NCBI RefSeq assembly: GCF_020564355.1
Contig: NZ_JAJCRR010000006.1
Location: forward strand, 124,001 to 188,000
Reading direction: 5' to 3'
DNA: 64,000 bases
Origin: Lachnospira pectinoschiza
Lineage (GTDB): Bacteria; Bacillota; Clostridia; Lachnospirales; Lachnospiraceae
The number at the start of each line of letters is the position of its first letter. The first letter of the stretch is position 1. The translations under genes were made by a program, and so were the position numbers. Below the pieces are notes generated by a model. That model did no database searches, was not told the origin of the DNA, and was given only the letters and a program-made list of their open reading frames with translations. Shown piece after piece: positions 10,433-19,304 of the stretch.

Positions 10433-11449
10433 ATGAAATTATTATCATTTGCTATTCCATGCTACAATTCGGCGGCATATATGGAAAAATGTATTCAGTC
10501 TGTTCTGGCAGGCGGTGAGGACGTAGAAGTTATCATTGTAGATGATGGTTCTACCAAAGATGAAACAGCAAAAATTGCAGATGAATATGCAGCAAAATAT
10601 CCGACGATTGTTAAGGCGGTTCATCAGGAGAACGGTGGACATGGACAGGCAGTTAATACAGGACTGGCACATGCAACGGGTAAATATTTTAAAGTGGTTG
10701 ACAGTGATGACTGGGTGGATTTAAAAAGTTACCGCAGAGTACTGGCAACGCTCAAAAAATTTGACGAGGCAGAAGAACCGGATATGGTCATTGCAAATTA
10801 CGTCTATGAAAAAGTGGGTGCAAAGCGTAAGAAAGTCATCCATTATGACAATGTATTTCCGGAAGAAACTCTTTTTACATGGAATGATATCGGACATTTT
10901 AAGATGGACCAGTACATTTTAATGCATACGGTTATTTATAAGACGGAATTGCTGAAAAAATGTGGATTGCAGCTGCCAAAACATACATTTTATGTGGATA
11001 ACATTTTTGTATTTGAACCACTGCCGTATGTTAAGAAAATGTATTATATCAATACGAATTTTTACCGCTATTTTATCGGCAGGGATGACCAGTCTGTCAA
11101 TGAGACGGTCATGATTTCAAGAATTGACCAGCAGCTGCGCGTTACACGCAGAATGGTAGATTTTTATACAGAGCAGAAAATCAGCAATCAGAAATGCCGT
11201 ATGTATATGCGCAATTATCTGCGTATTATGATGGAAGTATCATCGATCTTTCTGATTCTTTCAGGCACACCTGAAAATTTTGCCAAAAAGCAGGAATTGT
11301 GGAATTATGTCAAGGCAAAGGATAAGGAAGTTTATAAAATGCTTCGTTATAGTATGCTTGGTTTTTCAGTCAATCTTCCGGGGAAATCCGGCAGATGGAT
11401 TTCAAAGACAGGTTACAAAGTAATGAATAAGTGGATTGGATTTAACTAG
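10433..11449 (+). CDS. Family 2 glycosyltransferase
   Basis: A 338-residue GT-A fold transferase. The first 120 residues hold the nucleotide-sugar site: FAIPCYNSAAYMEKCIQSV, VEVIIVDDGSTKDET, GHGQAVNTGL and the DxD motif in VVDSDDWVD. The rest is helical with no membrane segment, so a cytosolic enzyme for cell-surface polysaccharide or teichoic-type decoration is likely; the acceptor is unknown. The SD AGAAGGAGG at 10402-10410 is unusually far (22 bases) from ATG 10433, with an ACGG-AAAT-CCGT hairpin between them. No in-frame start lies closer. It is 11 bases from kduD, so probably one operon. Confidence 0.88.
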   Translation: MKLLSFAIPCYNSAAYMEKCIQSVLAGGEDVEVIIVDDGSTKDETAKIADEYAAKYPTIVKAVHQENGGHGQAVNTGLAHATGKYFKVVDSDDWVDLKSYRRVLATLKKFDEAEEPDMVIANYVYEKVGAKRKKVIHYDNVFPEETLFTWNDIGHFKMDQYILMHTVIYKTELLKKCGLQLPKHTFYVDNIFVFEPLPYVKKMYYINTNFYRYFIGRDDQSVNETVMISRIDQQLRVTRRMVDFYTEQKISNQKCRMYMRNYLRIMMEVSSIFLILSGTPENFAKKQELWNYVKAKDKEVYKMLRYSMLGFSVNLPGKSGRWISKTGYKVMNKWIGFN

Positions 11450-11460
11450 GAGGAATGTGA

Positions 11461-12222
11461 ATGATTCTTGATTTGTTTAAACTGGATGGAAAAGTTGCAG
11501 TTGTGACCGGTGCCAATACCGGACTGGGACAGGGAATGGCAGTCGCACTTGCCGAGGCAGGTGCAAAGGTTGTCGGTGTCGGAAGACGTTCCTGTGCGGA
11601 AACGAAAGAAAAGATTGAAGCATTTGGCGGAAGCTTTACAGAGGTATTGGCAGATTTGTCAACAACCGCAGCAGTAGATACCGTACTTTCCGGTGCATTG
11701 GACGCGTACGGCAGAGTAGATATTCTGGTAAATAATGCAGGAATTATTAAGCGCTGTGATGCTGTCGATGTGACAGAAGCAGACTGGGATACGGTCATTG
11801 ATATTAATGAAAAGGTCGTCTTTTTCTTAAGCCAGGCATTTGCAAAGCAGTATATCAAGCAGCAGGACGGCGGCAAGATTATCAATGTGGCTTCCATGCT
11901 TTCCTATCAGGGCGGAATCCGCGTGCCTTCCTATACGGCAAGCAAGAGTGCCATTATGGGGCTGACAAAGGCGCTTGCCAATGAATGGGCAAAATACAAC
12001 ATTAATGTCAATGCGATTGCGCCGGGTTATATGGCAACGAACAATACCGCACAGCTTCGCAGTGATGATGACAGAAGTGATGAGATTCTTTCAAGAATTC
12101 CGGCAGGCCGCTGGGGAACACCGGAAGATATGCAGGGCGCAGTTGTATGGCTGGCTTCCAAAGCATCGGATTATGTAAATGGCTACACTGTAGCGGTAGA
12201 CGGTGGCTGGCTCGCACGATAA
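11461..12222 (+). CDS. kduD: 2-dehydro-3-deoxy-D-gluconate 5-dehydrogenase (KduD-type SDR)
   Basis: A 253-residue short-chain dehydrogenase. It has the NAD site TGANTGLGQG at 17-26, NNAG at about 90, the catalytic serine in NVASMLSYQGG, and the YTASKS active-site pair. The opening LFKLDGKVAVVTGANTGLGQGMA and closing YVNGYTVAVDGGWLAR are characteristic of KduD, which acts in pectin- or uronate-derived sugar catabolism. No kduI, kdgK or kdgA is adjacent, so the exact substrate is inferred from family only; gluconate 5-dehydrogenase is the alternative. AGGAGG lies six bases upstream. A bidirectional terminator follows. Confidence 0.87.
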   Translation: MILDLFKLDGKVAVVTGANTGLGQGMAVALAEAGAKVVGVGRRSCAETKEKIEAFGGSFTEVLADLSTTAAVDTVLSGALDAYGRVDILVNNAGIIKRCDAVDVTEADWDTVIDINEKVVFFLSQAFAKQYIKQQDGGKIINVASMLSYQGGIRVPSYTASKSAIMGLTKALANEWAKYNINVNAIAPGYMATNNTAQLRSDDDRSDEILSRIPAGRWGTPEDMQGAVVWLASKASDYVNGYTVAVDGGWLAR

Positions 12223-12246
12223 ACGATGTAAAAAAGCAACGTAAAT

Positions 12247-12322
12247 AAAAACCGCAGGAACTTCCGGTAAGCACAAGTCATAAGACAGGTGCAGATACAA
12301 AATGTTCCTGCGGTTTTATTTT
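12247..12322. terminator. Bidirectional terminator between kduD and the convergent gene
   Basis: AAAACCGCAGGAAC at about 12248-12261 pairs with GTTCCTGCGGTTTT at 12304-12317, with A and T runs on both sides; the loop is about 42 bases. It would serve both converging transcripts. Confidence 0.85.
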
Positions 12323-12353
12323 TAAATTAAAAGACTTTGTGACCCTGATATCA

Positions 12354-12875
12354 TTAAAATAATACGCGGCAGATATTTTGATTGACATTCTTTTTAATAA
12401 AATCTGCGGCGGCATGACGTTCCTGTTCAGGCATATCTGCCTGACACAGCATGACGGTCATTTTCCCTTTCTCAAAAAACATATAATAACCAAACTTATC
12501 ATAAATGGTTGTAAAATCGTCCCAGCTATAATTATAGGTCAGTTCAAATTCCGGGATTTCAGCAAGGATGCCGCTTTCCATCAGTGTAATTGTACATGGT
12601 GCGGATTCGGAAGCATCTCTGTTCTTTAAGTGATAATTCACGCTGCTTTTAAACTGGAAACCAAAAATATAAATGGGATAGCACCAGCATGCTGCATAAA
12701 TGACGGCAAGATAAGAAGAAAAGCAGCCGAGTGCAATGCAGACAATTGTAATCGCGGCGGGAAGCCATGTTAAAATCAGCTCGATGGGATTTCTGATAAA
12801 ACGGTTCCAGAATACAATCTTAGAATATTCTCTGCCACTTGCCTTGAGTGTGGTTTCGTATTTAATATAATCCAT
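12354..12875 (-). CDS. YcxB-like membrane protein
   Basis: A 173-residue protein with two hydrophobic helices at about 35-75 (LILTWLPAAITIVCIALG and SSYLAVIYAACWCYPIYIF), then a soluble domain of about 95 residues. That domain has the alternating pattern of YcxB-like C-terminal domains: ILAEIPEFELTYNYSWDDFTTIYDKFGYYMFFEKGKMTVML. The function of such proteins is unknown. The start at 12875 is supported by ACGGAGA a few bases upstream on the minus strand. It converges on kduD and shares its terminator, and diverges from the GGDEF-EAL gene. Confidence 0.65.
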   Translation of the reverse strand: MDYIKYETTLKASGREYSKIVFWNRFIRNPIELILTWLPAAITIVCIALGCFSSYLAVIYAACWCYPIYIFGFQFKSSVNYHLKNRDASESAPCTITLMESGILAEIPEFELTYNYSWDDFTTIYDKFGYYMFFEKGKMTVMLCQADMPEQERHAAADFIKKNVNQNICRVLF

Positions 12876-13048
12876 AATGTTCTCCGTTCCAAAGTGCAGG
12901 ACACTTTGTTCTTTAAGTCTATATCAAATAATACCATGCCGGCAAAATGAATACAATGAAAAATAAATAAAATTCTAACTGAAGGTTTCCAAACCTGTGC
13001 AAATAAGGTATAATAGTACAAAACACAAGTTTTGGGGTATGAGGTAAA

Positions 13049-15211
13049 ATGAAGGTGAAAAGTCAGGTCATGTCTAACATTGTTCGTATGCTGGAAAATG
13101 AAGGACCTTTTAAAGATGTCATTTATGTCATTTTGGAAAATGTATCAAAGTATCTGAAAATGCCGGATGTCACTGTTATGCAGTATGATGAAGAAAGAAC
13201 CTGTCTGTATCCGGTACTTTCCTATGGCGGCAGACACCATCTGATACAAGCTGCAGAAGTGCAGGCGGCAGCGGCACAGACTGCGCCGCAGGGAACTGTA
13301 GAACGGCAGGTAAAAGCGGCGGCAGATAGTCCGCTTTATGGTGAGAAACTGTGCTATTACAGGGCAGACACGGCACAGGAGCCGGTGCGTATGGCACTTG
13401 CGGATGCAAATATCAAAACGAGCGTGACGGCTCCGGTAAAAGCGGAAGATAAAGTCCGGATGTATCTGTGTGTATCGGACAGTACAAACGATGTAGAACT
13501 GGATGCAGAACAGCTTCGTTTTGTATCGGATGTAGCAAATGTAATTCAAAGCATTATGCAGGAACGTATCAGCAAAGATTCCTTATCCTATTCCTATGAG
13601 GTATTAAAGGGAATTCTTGGAAGTATTGATTCGGGTATTATGGTGTATGACAGACAGACGAAAGAAGTGCTGTTTGAAAATGATATTGTGAAAAACTGCA
13701 ATGATATTAAACGGGTCATTCAGACCTGTGTGACATTTTATTTTACAGGTGAAAATACAAAAAGCATCCAGGAATACTGTGATGCCCAGTCCGGGCTGTG
13801 GTACGAGGTCCGCTTTTCGGATTTGAGGTGGTTAAACGGCAATCCGGCAGTAGTCTGCACGGCGGTTGATGTAACACAGAAGAAAAAGAACCAGCAGAAA
13901 ATCGAGTATCAGGCACATAACGATTTCCTGACCGGTTTGTATAACCGTATGAAATGTGAAAATGATCTGCGCCACATTGTCCGTAAAGCGGTGCGGGACA
14001 AAGAAAAAGGTGCCGTGCTGTTTATGGATTTGGACGATTTTAAACATATCAATGACGGACTGGGACATCAGTACGGCGATGTACTGTTACAGCAGGTCGC
14101 CGCAGGACTGCAGGGAATTGCGGGAATCCGCGGACACTGTTACAGAATGGGCGGTGATGAATTTGTCATCATTATTCTGCCGCAGTATTTTAATATCTGG
14201 GAAAAGATTGTTAAAAATATTATTGCGATGTTCCGTAAACCGTGGTATCTGATGGAAACAGAATACTTCTGTACGATGAGTATGGGTGTTGCCTTTTTTC
14301 CGGACGACGGAACGGAAGTGGACGATATTATAAAGACGGCGGACATTGCCATGTATGAGGCAAAGAAAGCCGGTAAGAACCAGTACAGCATTTACGACAA
14401 TACATCGAGTGAAAATGTCAGCAAGCGGCTGGATATTGAAAATAATATGCGGCAGGCAGTGGCCTCAGAGATTCAGGAGTTTCTGGTATACTACCAGCCG
14501 GTAGTAGATGCAGTGACAAAAAAATGCACATCCTGTGAAGCACTGGTGCGATGGGACAGCAAATCTCTCGGATTTATGGGACCGAGCGACTTTGTACCGC
14601 TTGCAGAATATCTTGGACTGATTACCTCCATCGGGGACTATGTGTTAGAAGAAGCCTGCAATCAGTGCAGATACTGGAACGAGCACGGCTATCCCGACTT
14701 TCATGTCAATGTCAATTTGTCGGTAGTTCAGCTGCTCCAGAAAGATGTGGTAAAAAATATTGAAAAAATCCTTTTAAAGACGGGTGTAAATCCAAAGAAT
14801 ATTAATCTGGAAATCACGGAGTCCTTTGCTATTAACGATATGAACCGTGTCCTTGAGATTATCAAGGGGCTTAAAAAATTAGGTCCGCGGATTGCATTGG
14901 ACGATTTTGGAACCGGATATTCTTCGTTAAATTATATCAAGCAGCTTCCGCTGGATTTAATCAAAGTGGATAAGACATTTATCGATGATATTCTGGAAGA
15001 TGAATATGCACAGGCATTTGTACGGCTGATTGTGGAACTGTCAAAAACCATCGGCACGAAGCTGGTCGTTGAAGGCGTGGAACATCAGGAACAGTACGAG
15101 CTGCTCAGAGGTCTGGGGGTGCATTATATACAGGGATTCTATTTTGGAAAACCGGCAGCTGCAAAAGATTTTGAACAAAAGTACTTAGCATCATGGAAGC
15201 CGGAGCAGTAA
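13049..15211 (+). CDS. GGDEF-EAL cyclic di-GMP enzyme with N-terminal sensory domain
   Basis: A 720-residue soluble protein. Residues about 1-180 look like a GAF domain and 180-285 like a PAS domain. A GGDEF domain spans about 286-450, with LTGLYNR and the intact motif GGDEF at 368-372. An EAL domain spans about 470-715, with EALVRW at 497-502, NLEITES, DDFGTGYSSL and EGVE. Both catalytic signatures are intact, so it could make and break c-di-GMP. The product-inhibition RxxD is not evident before GGDEF (RGHC there). No membrane helix is visible. A likely promoter has a perfect TATAAT at about 13010, and the gene diverges from the YcxB-like gene. Confidence 0.92.
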   Translation: MKVKSQVMSNIVRMLENEGPFKDVIYVILENVSKYLKMPDVTVMQYDEERTCLYPVLSYGGRHHLIQAAEVQAAAAQTAPQGTVERQVKAAADSPLYGEKLCYYRADTAQEPVRMALADANIKTSVTAPVKAEDKVRMYLCVSDSTNDVELDAEQLRFVSDVANVIQSIMQERISKDSLSYSYEVLKGILGSIDSGIMVYDRQTKEVLFENDIVKNCNDIKRVIQTCVTFYFTGENTKSIQEYCDAQSGLWYEVRFSDLRWLNGNPAVVCTAVDVTQKKKNQQKIEYQAHNDFLTGLYNRMKCENDLRHIVRKAVRDKEKGAVLFMDLDDFKHINDGLGHQYGDVLLQQVAAGLQGIAGIRGHCYRMGGDEFVIIILPQYFNIWEKIVKNIIAMFRKPWYLMETEYFCTMSMGVAFFPDDGTEVDDIIKTADIAMYEAKKAGKNQYSIYDNTSSENVSKRLDIENNMRQAVASEIQEFLVYYQPVVDAVTKKCTSCEALVRWDSKSLGFMGPSDFVPLAEYLGLITSIGDYVLEEACNQCRYWNEHGYPDFHVNVNLSVVQLLQKDVVKNIEKILLKTGVNPKNINLEITESFAINDMNRVLEIIKGLKKLGPRIALDDFGTGYSSLNYIKQLPLDLIKVDKTFIDDILEDEYAQAFVRLIVELSKTIGTKLVVEGVEHQEQYELLRGLGVHYIQGFYFGKPAAAKDFEQKYLASWKPEQ

Positions 15212-15287
15212 GGAAGAACCATAAATATAAGAACAATAAAAGAAATTAAAATGCGAGGGCGGCGCATGCCGCAGAAATGAGGTAGAG

Positions 15288-16610
15288 ATGAGAACAATTA
15301 TCAGAGGTGGCAGGGTGTTAGACCCGGCAAGCAGCACAGACGGCATCAGGGATATTCTTGTGGAAGACGGTATTATTAAAGAGGTTGCAGAACATATCAG
15401 TAACGATGCGGAAAATGTAATTGAGGCAGAAGGTCTTTATGTCATGCCGGGACTGATTGACCTGCATGTACATTTCCGGGAGCCGGGATTTGAACATAAG
15501 GAAACAATCCGTACCGGAGCCAGAGCAGCGGCAAGAGGCGGATTTACAACCGTTTGTGTCATGCCGAATACCAAGCCGGTTGTAGACAGCGTGGAAATGG
15601 TGAAGTATGTGATTGACAAGGCAAAGGAAGTAACAGATATCCATGTTCTTCCGATTGCAGCAATTACGGCGGGACAGGACGGAGAATTTATCACAGATTT
15701 TGAAAATCTGTACAAAAACGGTGCGGTTGCGGTCAGCGAAGACGGCAAGTCTGTTATGAATGCGAGAGTGGCAAGACAGGCAATGCGTCTGGCTGCGGAA
15801 GTCGGAATCCCTGTATTTGCACACTGCGAAGATAAAAATTTAGTTGCAAGAGGTGTGATGAATGCCGGCAACAGAGCCAAAGAACTCGGACTTTACGGCA
15901 TTATGAATGCGGTGGAAGACGTCATTGTGGCAAGAGATATCCTGCTTGCAAAAAACACAGGCGCAAGACTGCATCTGTGCCACTGCTCAACCGTGGACAG
16001 TGTGAAGATGACAAAGCTTGCAAAGGAAGAAGGAATAGATGTAACAGCAGAGGTTACGCCACACCATTTTACACTGACGGAAGATGATATCACAGGTGAT
16101 GATGCAAACTACAAAATGAATCCGCCACTGCGTGCTAAGGCAGACCGCGAAGCGTTAAAGGAAGGCTTAAAGGAAGGGGTTATGGATGTGATTTCAACAG
16201 ACCATGCACCGCACCACAGAACAGAAAAAGAGCGTCCGTTTGCTGAAGCACCATTTGGCATTACGGGACTTGAAACTTCTGTGAGCCTGACGATTACGGA
16301 GCTGGTGGACAAGGGTGTTTTAACACCGCTTCAGATGGCAGAACGCATGAGCTATAAGCCTGCGCAGATTATCAACAGCGACAAAGGAACACTGCTTCCG
16401 GGACGTGCGGCAGATATTACGATTATCGACCCAAATGAAGAATATGTGATTGACAGCACCCTGTTTGCATCCATGGGAAAAAATACACCGTTTAACGGAA
16501 AGACAGTTAAGGGCAGAGTCAGATATACAATGTCAGACGGCAAGGTTGTATATTCATACAGGCCGGGCTGTGAAATTATAGTAGACAAAGACGTTCCAAA
16601 ACTCATATAA
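15288..16610 (+). CDS. pyrC: Dihydroorotase
   Basis: A 440-residue zinc amidohydrolase that interconverts carbamoyl aspartate and dihydroorotate in UMP synthesis. It shows LIDLHVHFREPG for the first metal pair, PNTKPVVDS, FAHCEDKNL and LHLCHCSTVDSV for further histidines, and DVISTDHAPH with the catalytic aspartate. Length and the N-terminal IIRGGRVLDP fit the class I Gram-positive enzyme. It is first in pyrC-pyrF-pyrK-pyrD. Its leader carries a GCGGC-GCAT-GCCGC hairpin at 15259-15272 running straight into AGAAATGAGG; the ATG in that SD reads M-R-stop. No PyrR-type attenuator was recognised. Confidence 0.96.
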   Translation: MRTIIRGGRVLDPASSTDGIRDILVEDGIIKEVAEHISNDAENVIEAEGLYVMPGLIDLHVHFREPGFEHKETIRTGARAAARGGFTTVCVMPNTKPVVDSVEMVKYVIDKAKEVTDIHVLPIAAITAGQDGEFITDFENLYKNGAVAVSEDGKSVMNARVARQAMRLAAEVGIPVFAHCEDKNLVARGVMNAGNRAKELGLYGIMNAVEDVIVARDILLAKNTGARLHLCHCSTVDSVKMTKLAKEEGIDVTAEVTPHHFTLTEDDITGDDANYKMNPPLRAKADREALKEGLKEGVMDVISTDHAPHHRTEKERPFAEAPFGITGLETSVSLTITELVDKGVLTPLQMAERMSYKPAQIINSDKGTLLPGRAADITIIDPNEEYVIDSTLFASMGKNTPFNGKTVKGRVRYTMSDGKVVYSYRPGCEIIVDKDVPKLI

Positions 16611-16647
16611 TAAATACGCCTGTACCGGCAGAAAGAGGAAGACAAAA

Positions 16648-17571
16648 ATGATTAACAAGTTAGTAGACAAAATTAAAAAGCAGAACGCACCGGTTGTAGT
16701 CGGATTAGACCCGATGATGAAGTTTATACCGGAACATTTAAAGAAAGCCGCATTTGCGGAATACGGTGAAACATTAGAAGGTGCGGCAGAAGCAATCTGG
16801 CAGTTTAACAAGGCGATTGTAGATAATATTTATGATATTGTACCGGCAGTCAAGCCACAGGTTGCAATGTATGAGCAGTTTGGCATTGAAGGCATGAAGG
16901 TATTCCAAAAGACCGTAGACTATTGTAAGTCAAAGGACATGGTCGTTATCGGTGACGTAAAGCGTGGGGACATCGGTTCGACATCAGAAGCGTATGCCGT
17001 TGCACACTTGGGAAAGGTGCAGGTTGGAAGCAAGAAGCTTTCCGCATTTAACGAAGATTTTGCAACGGTGAATCCGTATCTGGGTTCAGATGGCATCAAT
17101 CCATTTGTAAAGGTCTGCAAGGAGGAAAAGAAGGGTATCTTTATTCTTGTTAAGACTTCCAATCCGTCCAGTGGCGAATTTCAGGACCGTTTAATTGACG
17201 GCAGACCGCTCTATGAGCTGGTAGGTGAAAAGGTTGCCGAGTGGGGCAGTGAATGTATGGGTGATGACTACAGTTATGTCGGAGCCGTTGTCGGTGCAAC
17301 GTATCCGGAAATGGGCAAGACCCTGCGTAAGATTATGCCAAAGGCTTATATTTTAGTACCGGGTTACGGTGCACAGGGCGGTAAGGCAGAGGATTTGGTA
17401 CATTTCTTTAACGAAGACGGTTTAGGTGCGATTGTCAACAGCTCAAGAGGCATTATTGCGGCTTATACAAAGGAACAGTACGCAAAATTCGGTGAGGAGC
17501 ATTTCGCAGAAGCTTCCAGACAGGCGGCACTCGATATGATTGCCGACATTAACGGTGCATTACACAAGTAG
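16648..17571 (+). CDS. pyrF: Orotidine 5'-phosphate decarboxylase
   Basis: A 307-residue decarboxylase of the longer (group 2) type that converts OMP to UMP. VVGLDPMMKFIP near the N-terminus, the catalytic VIGDVKRGDIGST around residue 95, FTVNPYLG-like ATVNPYLGSDG and VPGYGAQGG for phosphate binding are all present. It begins at 16648 after AGAAAGAGG, 37 bases behind pyrC, and is followed by pyrK after 19 bases, so it belongs to the pyrimidine operon. Confidence 0.96.
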   Translation: MINKLVDKIKKQNAPVVVGLDPMMKFIPEHLKKAAFAEYGETLEGAAEAIWQFNKAIVDNIYDIVPAVKPQVAMYEQFGIEGMKVFQKTVDYCKSKDMVVIGDVKRGDIGSTSEAYAVAHLGKVQVGSKKLSAFNEDFATVNPYLGSDGINPFVKVCKEEKKGIFILVKTSNPSSGEFQDRLIDGRPLYELVGEKVAEWGSECMGDDYSYVGAVVGATYPEMGKTLRKIMPKAYILVPGYGAQGGKAEDLVHFFNEDGLGAIVNSSRGIIAAYTKEQYAKFGEEHFAEASRQAALDMIADINGALHK

Positions 17572-17590
17572 GCGGAAATGAGGAGCAGAA

Positions 17591-18358
17591 ATGGCATATA
17601 GAGAAAAAGTAACGATTGTACGTGCAGATGAAATCGCAACGGACATTTATGAAATGTGTTTTTCAACAAAAAATATTGCAAAGGAAGCAAAGCCGGGACA
17701 GTTCGTGTCCGTCTATTCTAACGACGGTTCGCGGCTTCTTCCGCGCCCAATCAGTATCTGCGGCATTGAGGGTGATACCCTGCGCATTGTATACCGGGCA
17801 ATCGGAAAAGGCACACAGGAATTTGCAACAATGCACGCAGGACAGACCCTTGAAGTACAGGGACCGCTTGGCAACGGCTATGACATTTCAAAGGTATCAA
17901 AGGAACGCAAAGCGATCTTGTTTGGCGGCGGTATCGGGATTCCGCCGATGTTGGAGCTGGCAAAGCAGTTAGATTGTGAAAAGAGCATTGTATTGGGTTA
18001 CCGTGATGAATTGTTTTTAAATGATGAATTTGAAGCATACGGTAAAGTGTATCTGGCAACAGAAGACGGCAGTGCCGGAACAAAGGGCAATGTATTGGAT
18101 GCCGTAAAGGCATGCGGCATTGAAGGTGACATTTTATTTGCATGCGGTCCGACACCGATGCTTCGTGCTATTAAGCAGTATGCAAAAGAAAACGGACTGG
18201 AATGTTACCTGTCCTTAGAAGAAAAAATGGCATGCGGAATCGGTGCGTGCCTTGCCTGTGTATGCAAGTCCACACAGGTAGACGACCATTCGAAGGTACA
18301 TAACAAAAGAGTCTGCAAAGAAGGACCGGTATTTAACGCAGAGGAGGTAGAACTGTAA
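17591..18358 (+). CDS. pyrK: Dihydroorotate dehydrogenase electron-transfer subunit
   Basis: A 255-residue FAD and [2Fe-2S] protein that passes electrons from PyrD to NAD. The FAD-binding motif is LLPRPISIC at about 49-57, and the NAD domain shows ILFGGGIGIPPMLELAK. The C-terminal cluster ligands are in MACGIGACLACVC with a further downstream Cys (VCKEG). Its presence identifies the type 1B NAD-linked enzyme. The stop codon and the pyrD start overlap by one base (TAATG), which implies translational coupling of the two subunits. Confidence 0.96.
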   Translation: MAYREKVTIVRADEIATDIYEMCFSTKNIAKEAKPGQFVSVYSNDGSRLLPRPISICGIEGDTLRIVYRAIGKGTQEFATMHAGQTLEVQGPLGNGYDISKVSKERKAILFGGGIGIPPMLELAKQLDCEKSIVLGYRDELFLNDEFEAYGKVYLATEDGSAGTKGNVLDAVKACGIEGDILFACGPTPMLRAIKQYAKENGLECYLSLEEKMACGIGACLACVCKSTQVDDHSKVHNKRVCKEGPVFNAEEVEL

Positions 18359-19260
18359 TGAATTTATCCGTAAATATTGCAGGAGTTGAATGGAAGAATC
18401 CTGTTACAACCGCTTCCGGCACGTTTGGTTCCGGTATGGAATATGCAGAATACGTTGATTTGAATAAGCTCGGTGCCGTAACGACAAAGGGCGTTGCCAA
18501 TGTACCGTGGCCGGGTAATCCGACACCGCGTATTGCAGAAACCTACGGCGGCATGATTAATGCAATCGGTCTGCAAAATCCGGGACTGGATACGTTTATT
18601 TCAAGAGATATTCCGTTTTTAAAGCAGTATGATACAAAGATTATTGTCAATGTCTGTGGAAAAACAGAGGAAGATTATGTCGATGCGGTGGAAAAGTTAA
18701 GCGAACAGCCGGTGGACATGCTTGAAATCAATATTTCCTGCCCAAATGTCAAGGAAGGCGGTATCGCTTTCGGTCAGAATCCGGCTTCGGCAGAACGGAT
18801 TACGGCGGCAGTGAAAAAGGTCGCAAAGCACCCGGTTATTATGAAGTTAAGCCCGAATGTAACCGATATTACGGAAATGGCAAAGGCAGTAGAAGCGGGC
18901 GGCGCCGATGCGGTTTCACTGATTAATACGATTACGGGCATGAAGATTGATATTAACAGGAGAACATTTGCAGTTGCCAATAAAACAGGCGGTATGTCCG
19001 GTCCGGCAGTAAAACCGGTCGCAGTACGCATGGTTTATCAGGTAGCCAATGCAGTCCGTCTGCCAATCATAGGTATGGGTGGTATCGCAACCGCAGAAGA
19101 TGCCCTTGAATTTATCATGGCAGGCGCGAGTGCGGTAGCTGTCGGCACGGCAAATTTCCATAATCCGACAGCAACCGTTGAGATTGTAGACGGCATCGCC
19201 GCTTATATGAAGAAAAATAACATTGAAGACATTCATGAACTGATTGGATGTGTAAAATAA
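18358..19260 (+). CDS. pyrD: Dihydroorotate dehydrogenase (type 1B), catalytic subunit
   Basis: A 300-residue FMN TIM-barrel enzyme that oxidises dihydroorotate to orotate. It shows NPVTTASGTFG near residue 15, GLQNPGLD, the active-site cysteine in LEINISCPNVKEGG, KLSPNVTDI and GMGGIATAEDALEFIMAGASAVAVGT for FMN phosphate binding. It works as a heterotetramer with PyrK, encoded immediately upstream. It is last in the pyrCFKD cluster. pyrE lies 13 kb away, and no pyrB or pyrAA/AB genes are in the window. Confidence 0.97.
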   Translation: MNLSVNIAGVEWKNPVTTASGTFGSGMEYAEYVDLNKLGAVTTKGVANVPWPGNPTPRIAETYGGMINAIGLQNPGLDTFISRDIPFLKQYDTKIIVNVCGKTEEDYVDAVEKLSEQPVDMLEINISCPNVKEGGIAFGQNPASAERITAAVKKVAKHPVIMKLSPNVTDITEMAKAVEAGGADAVSLINTITGMKIDINRRTFAVANKTGGMSGPAVKPVAVRMVYQVANAVRLPIIGMGGIATAEDALEFIMAGASAVAVGTANFHNPTATVEIVDGIAAYMKKNNIEDIHELIGCVK

Positions 19261-19304
19261 TAACCGCTGACGCTGCGGAGTGGAAGCGGCGCAGGAGGTA
19301 GAAA

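Noticed and set aside
15212..15287. PyrR attenuator before pyrC
   Set aside because: No PyrR-binding consensus and no terminator/antiterminator pair; only the small SD hairpin is present.
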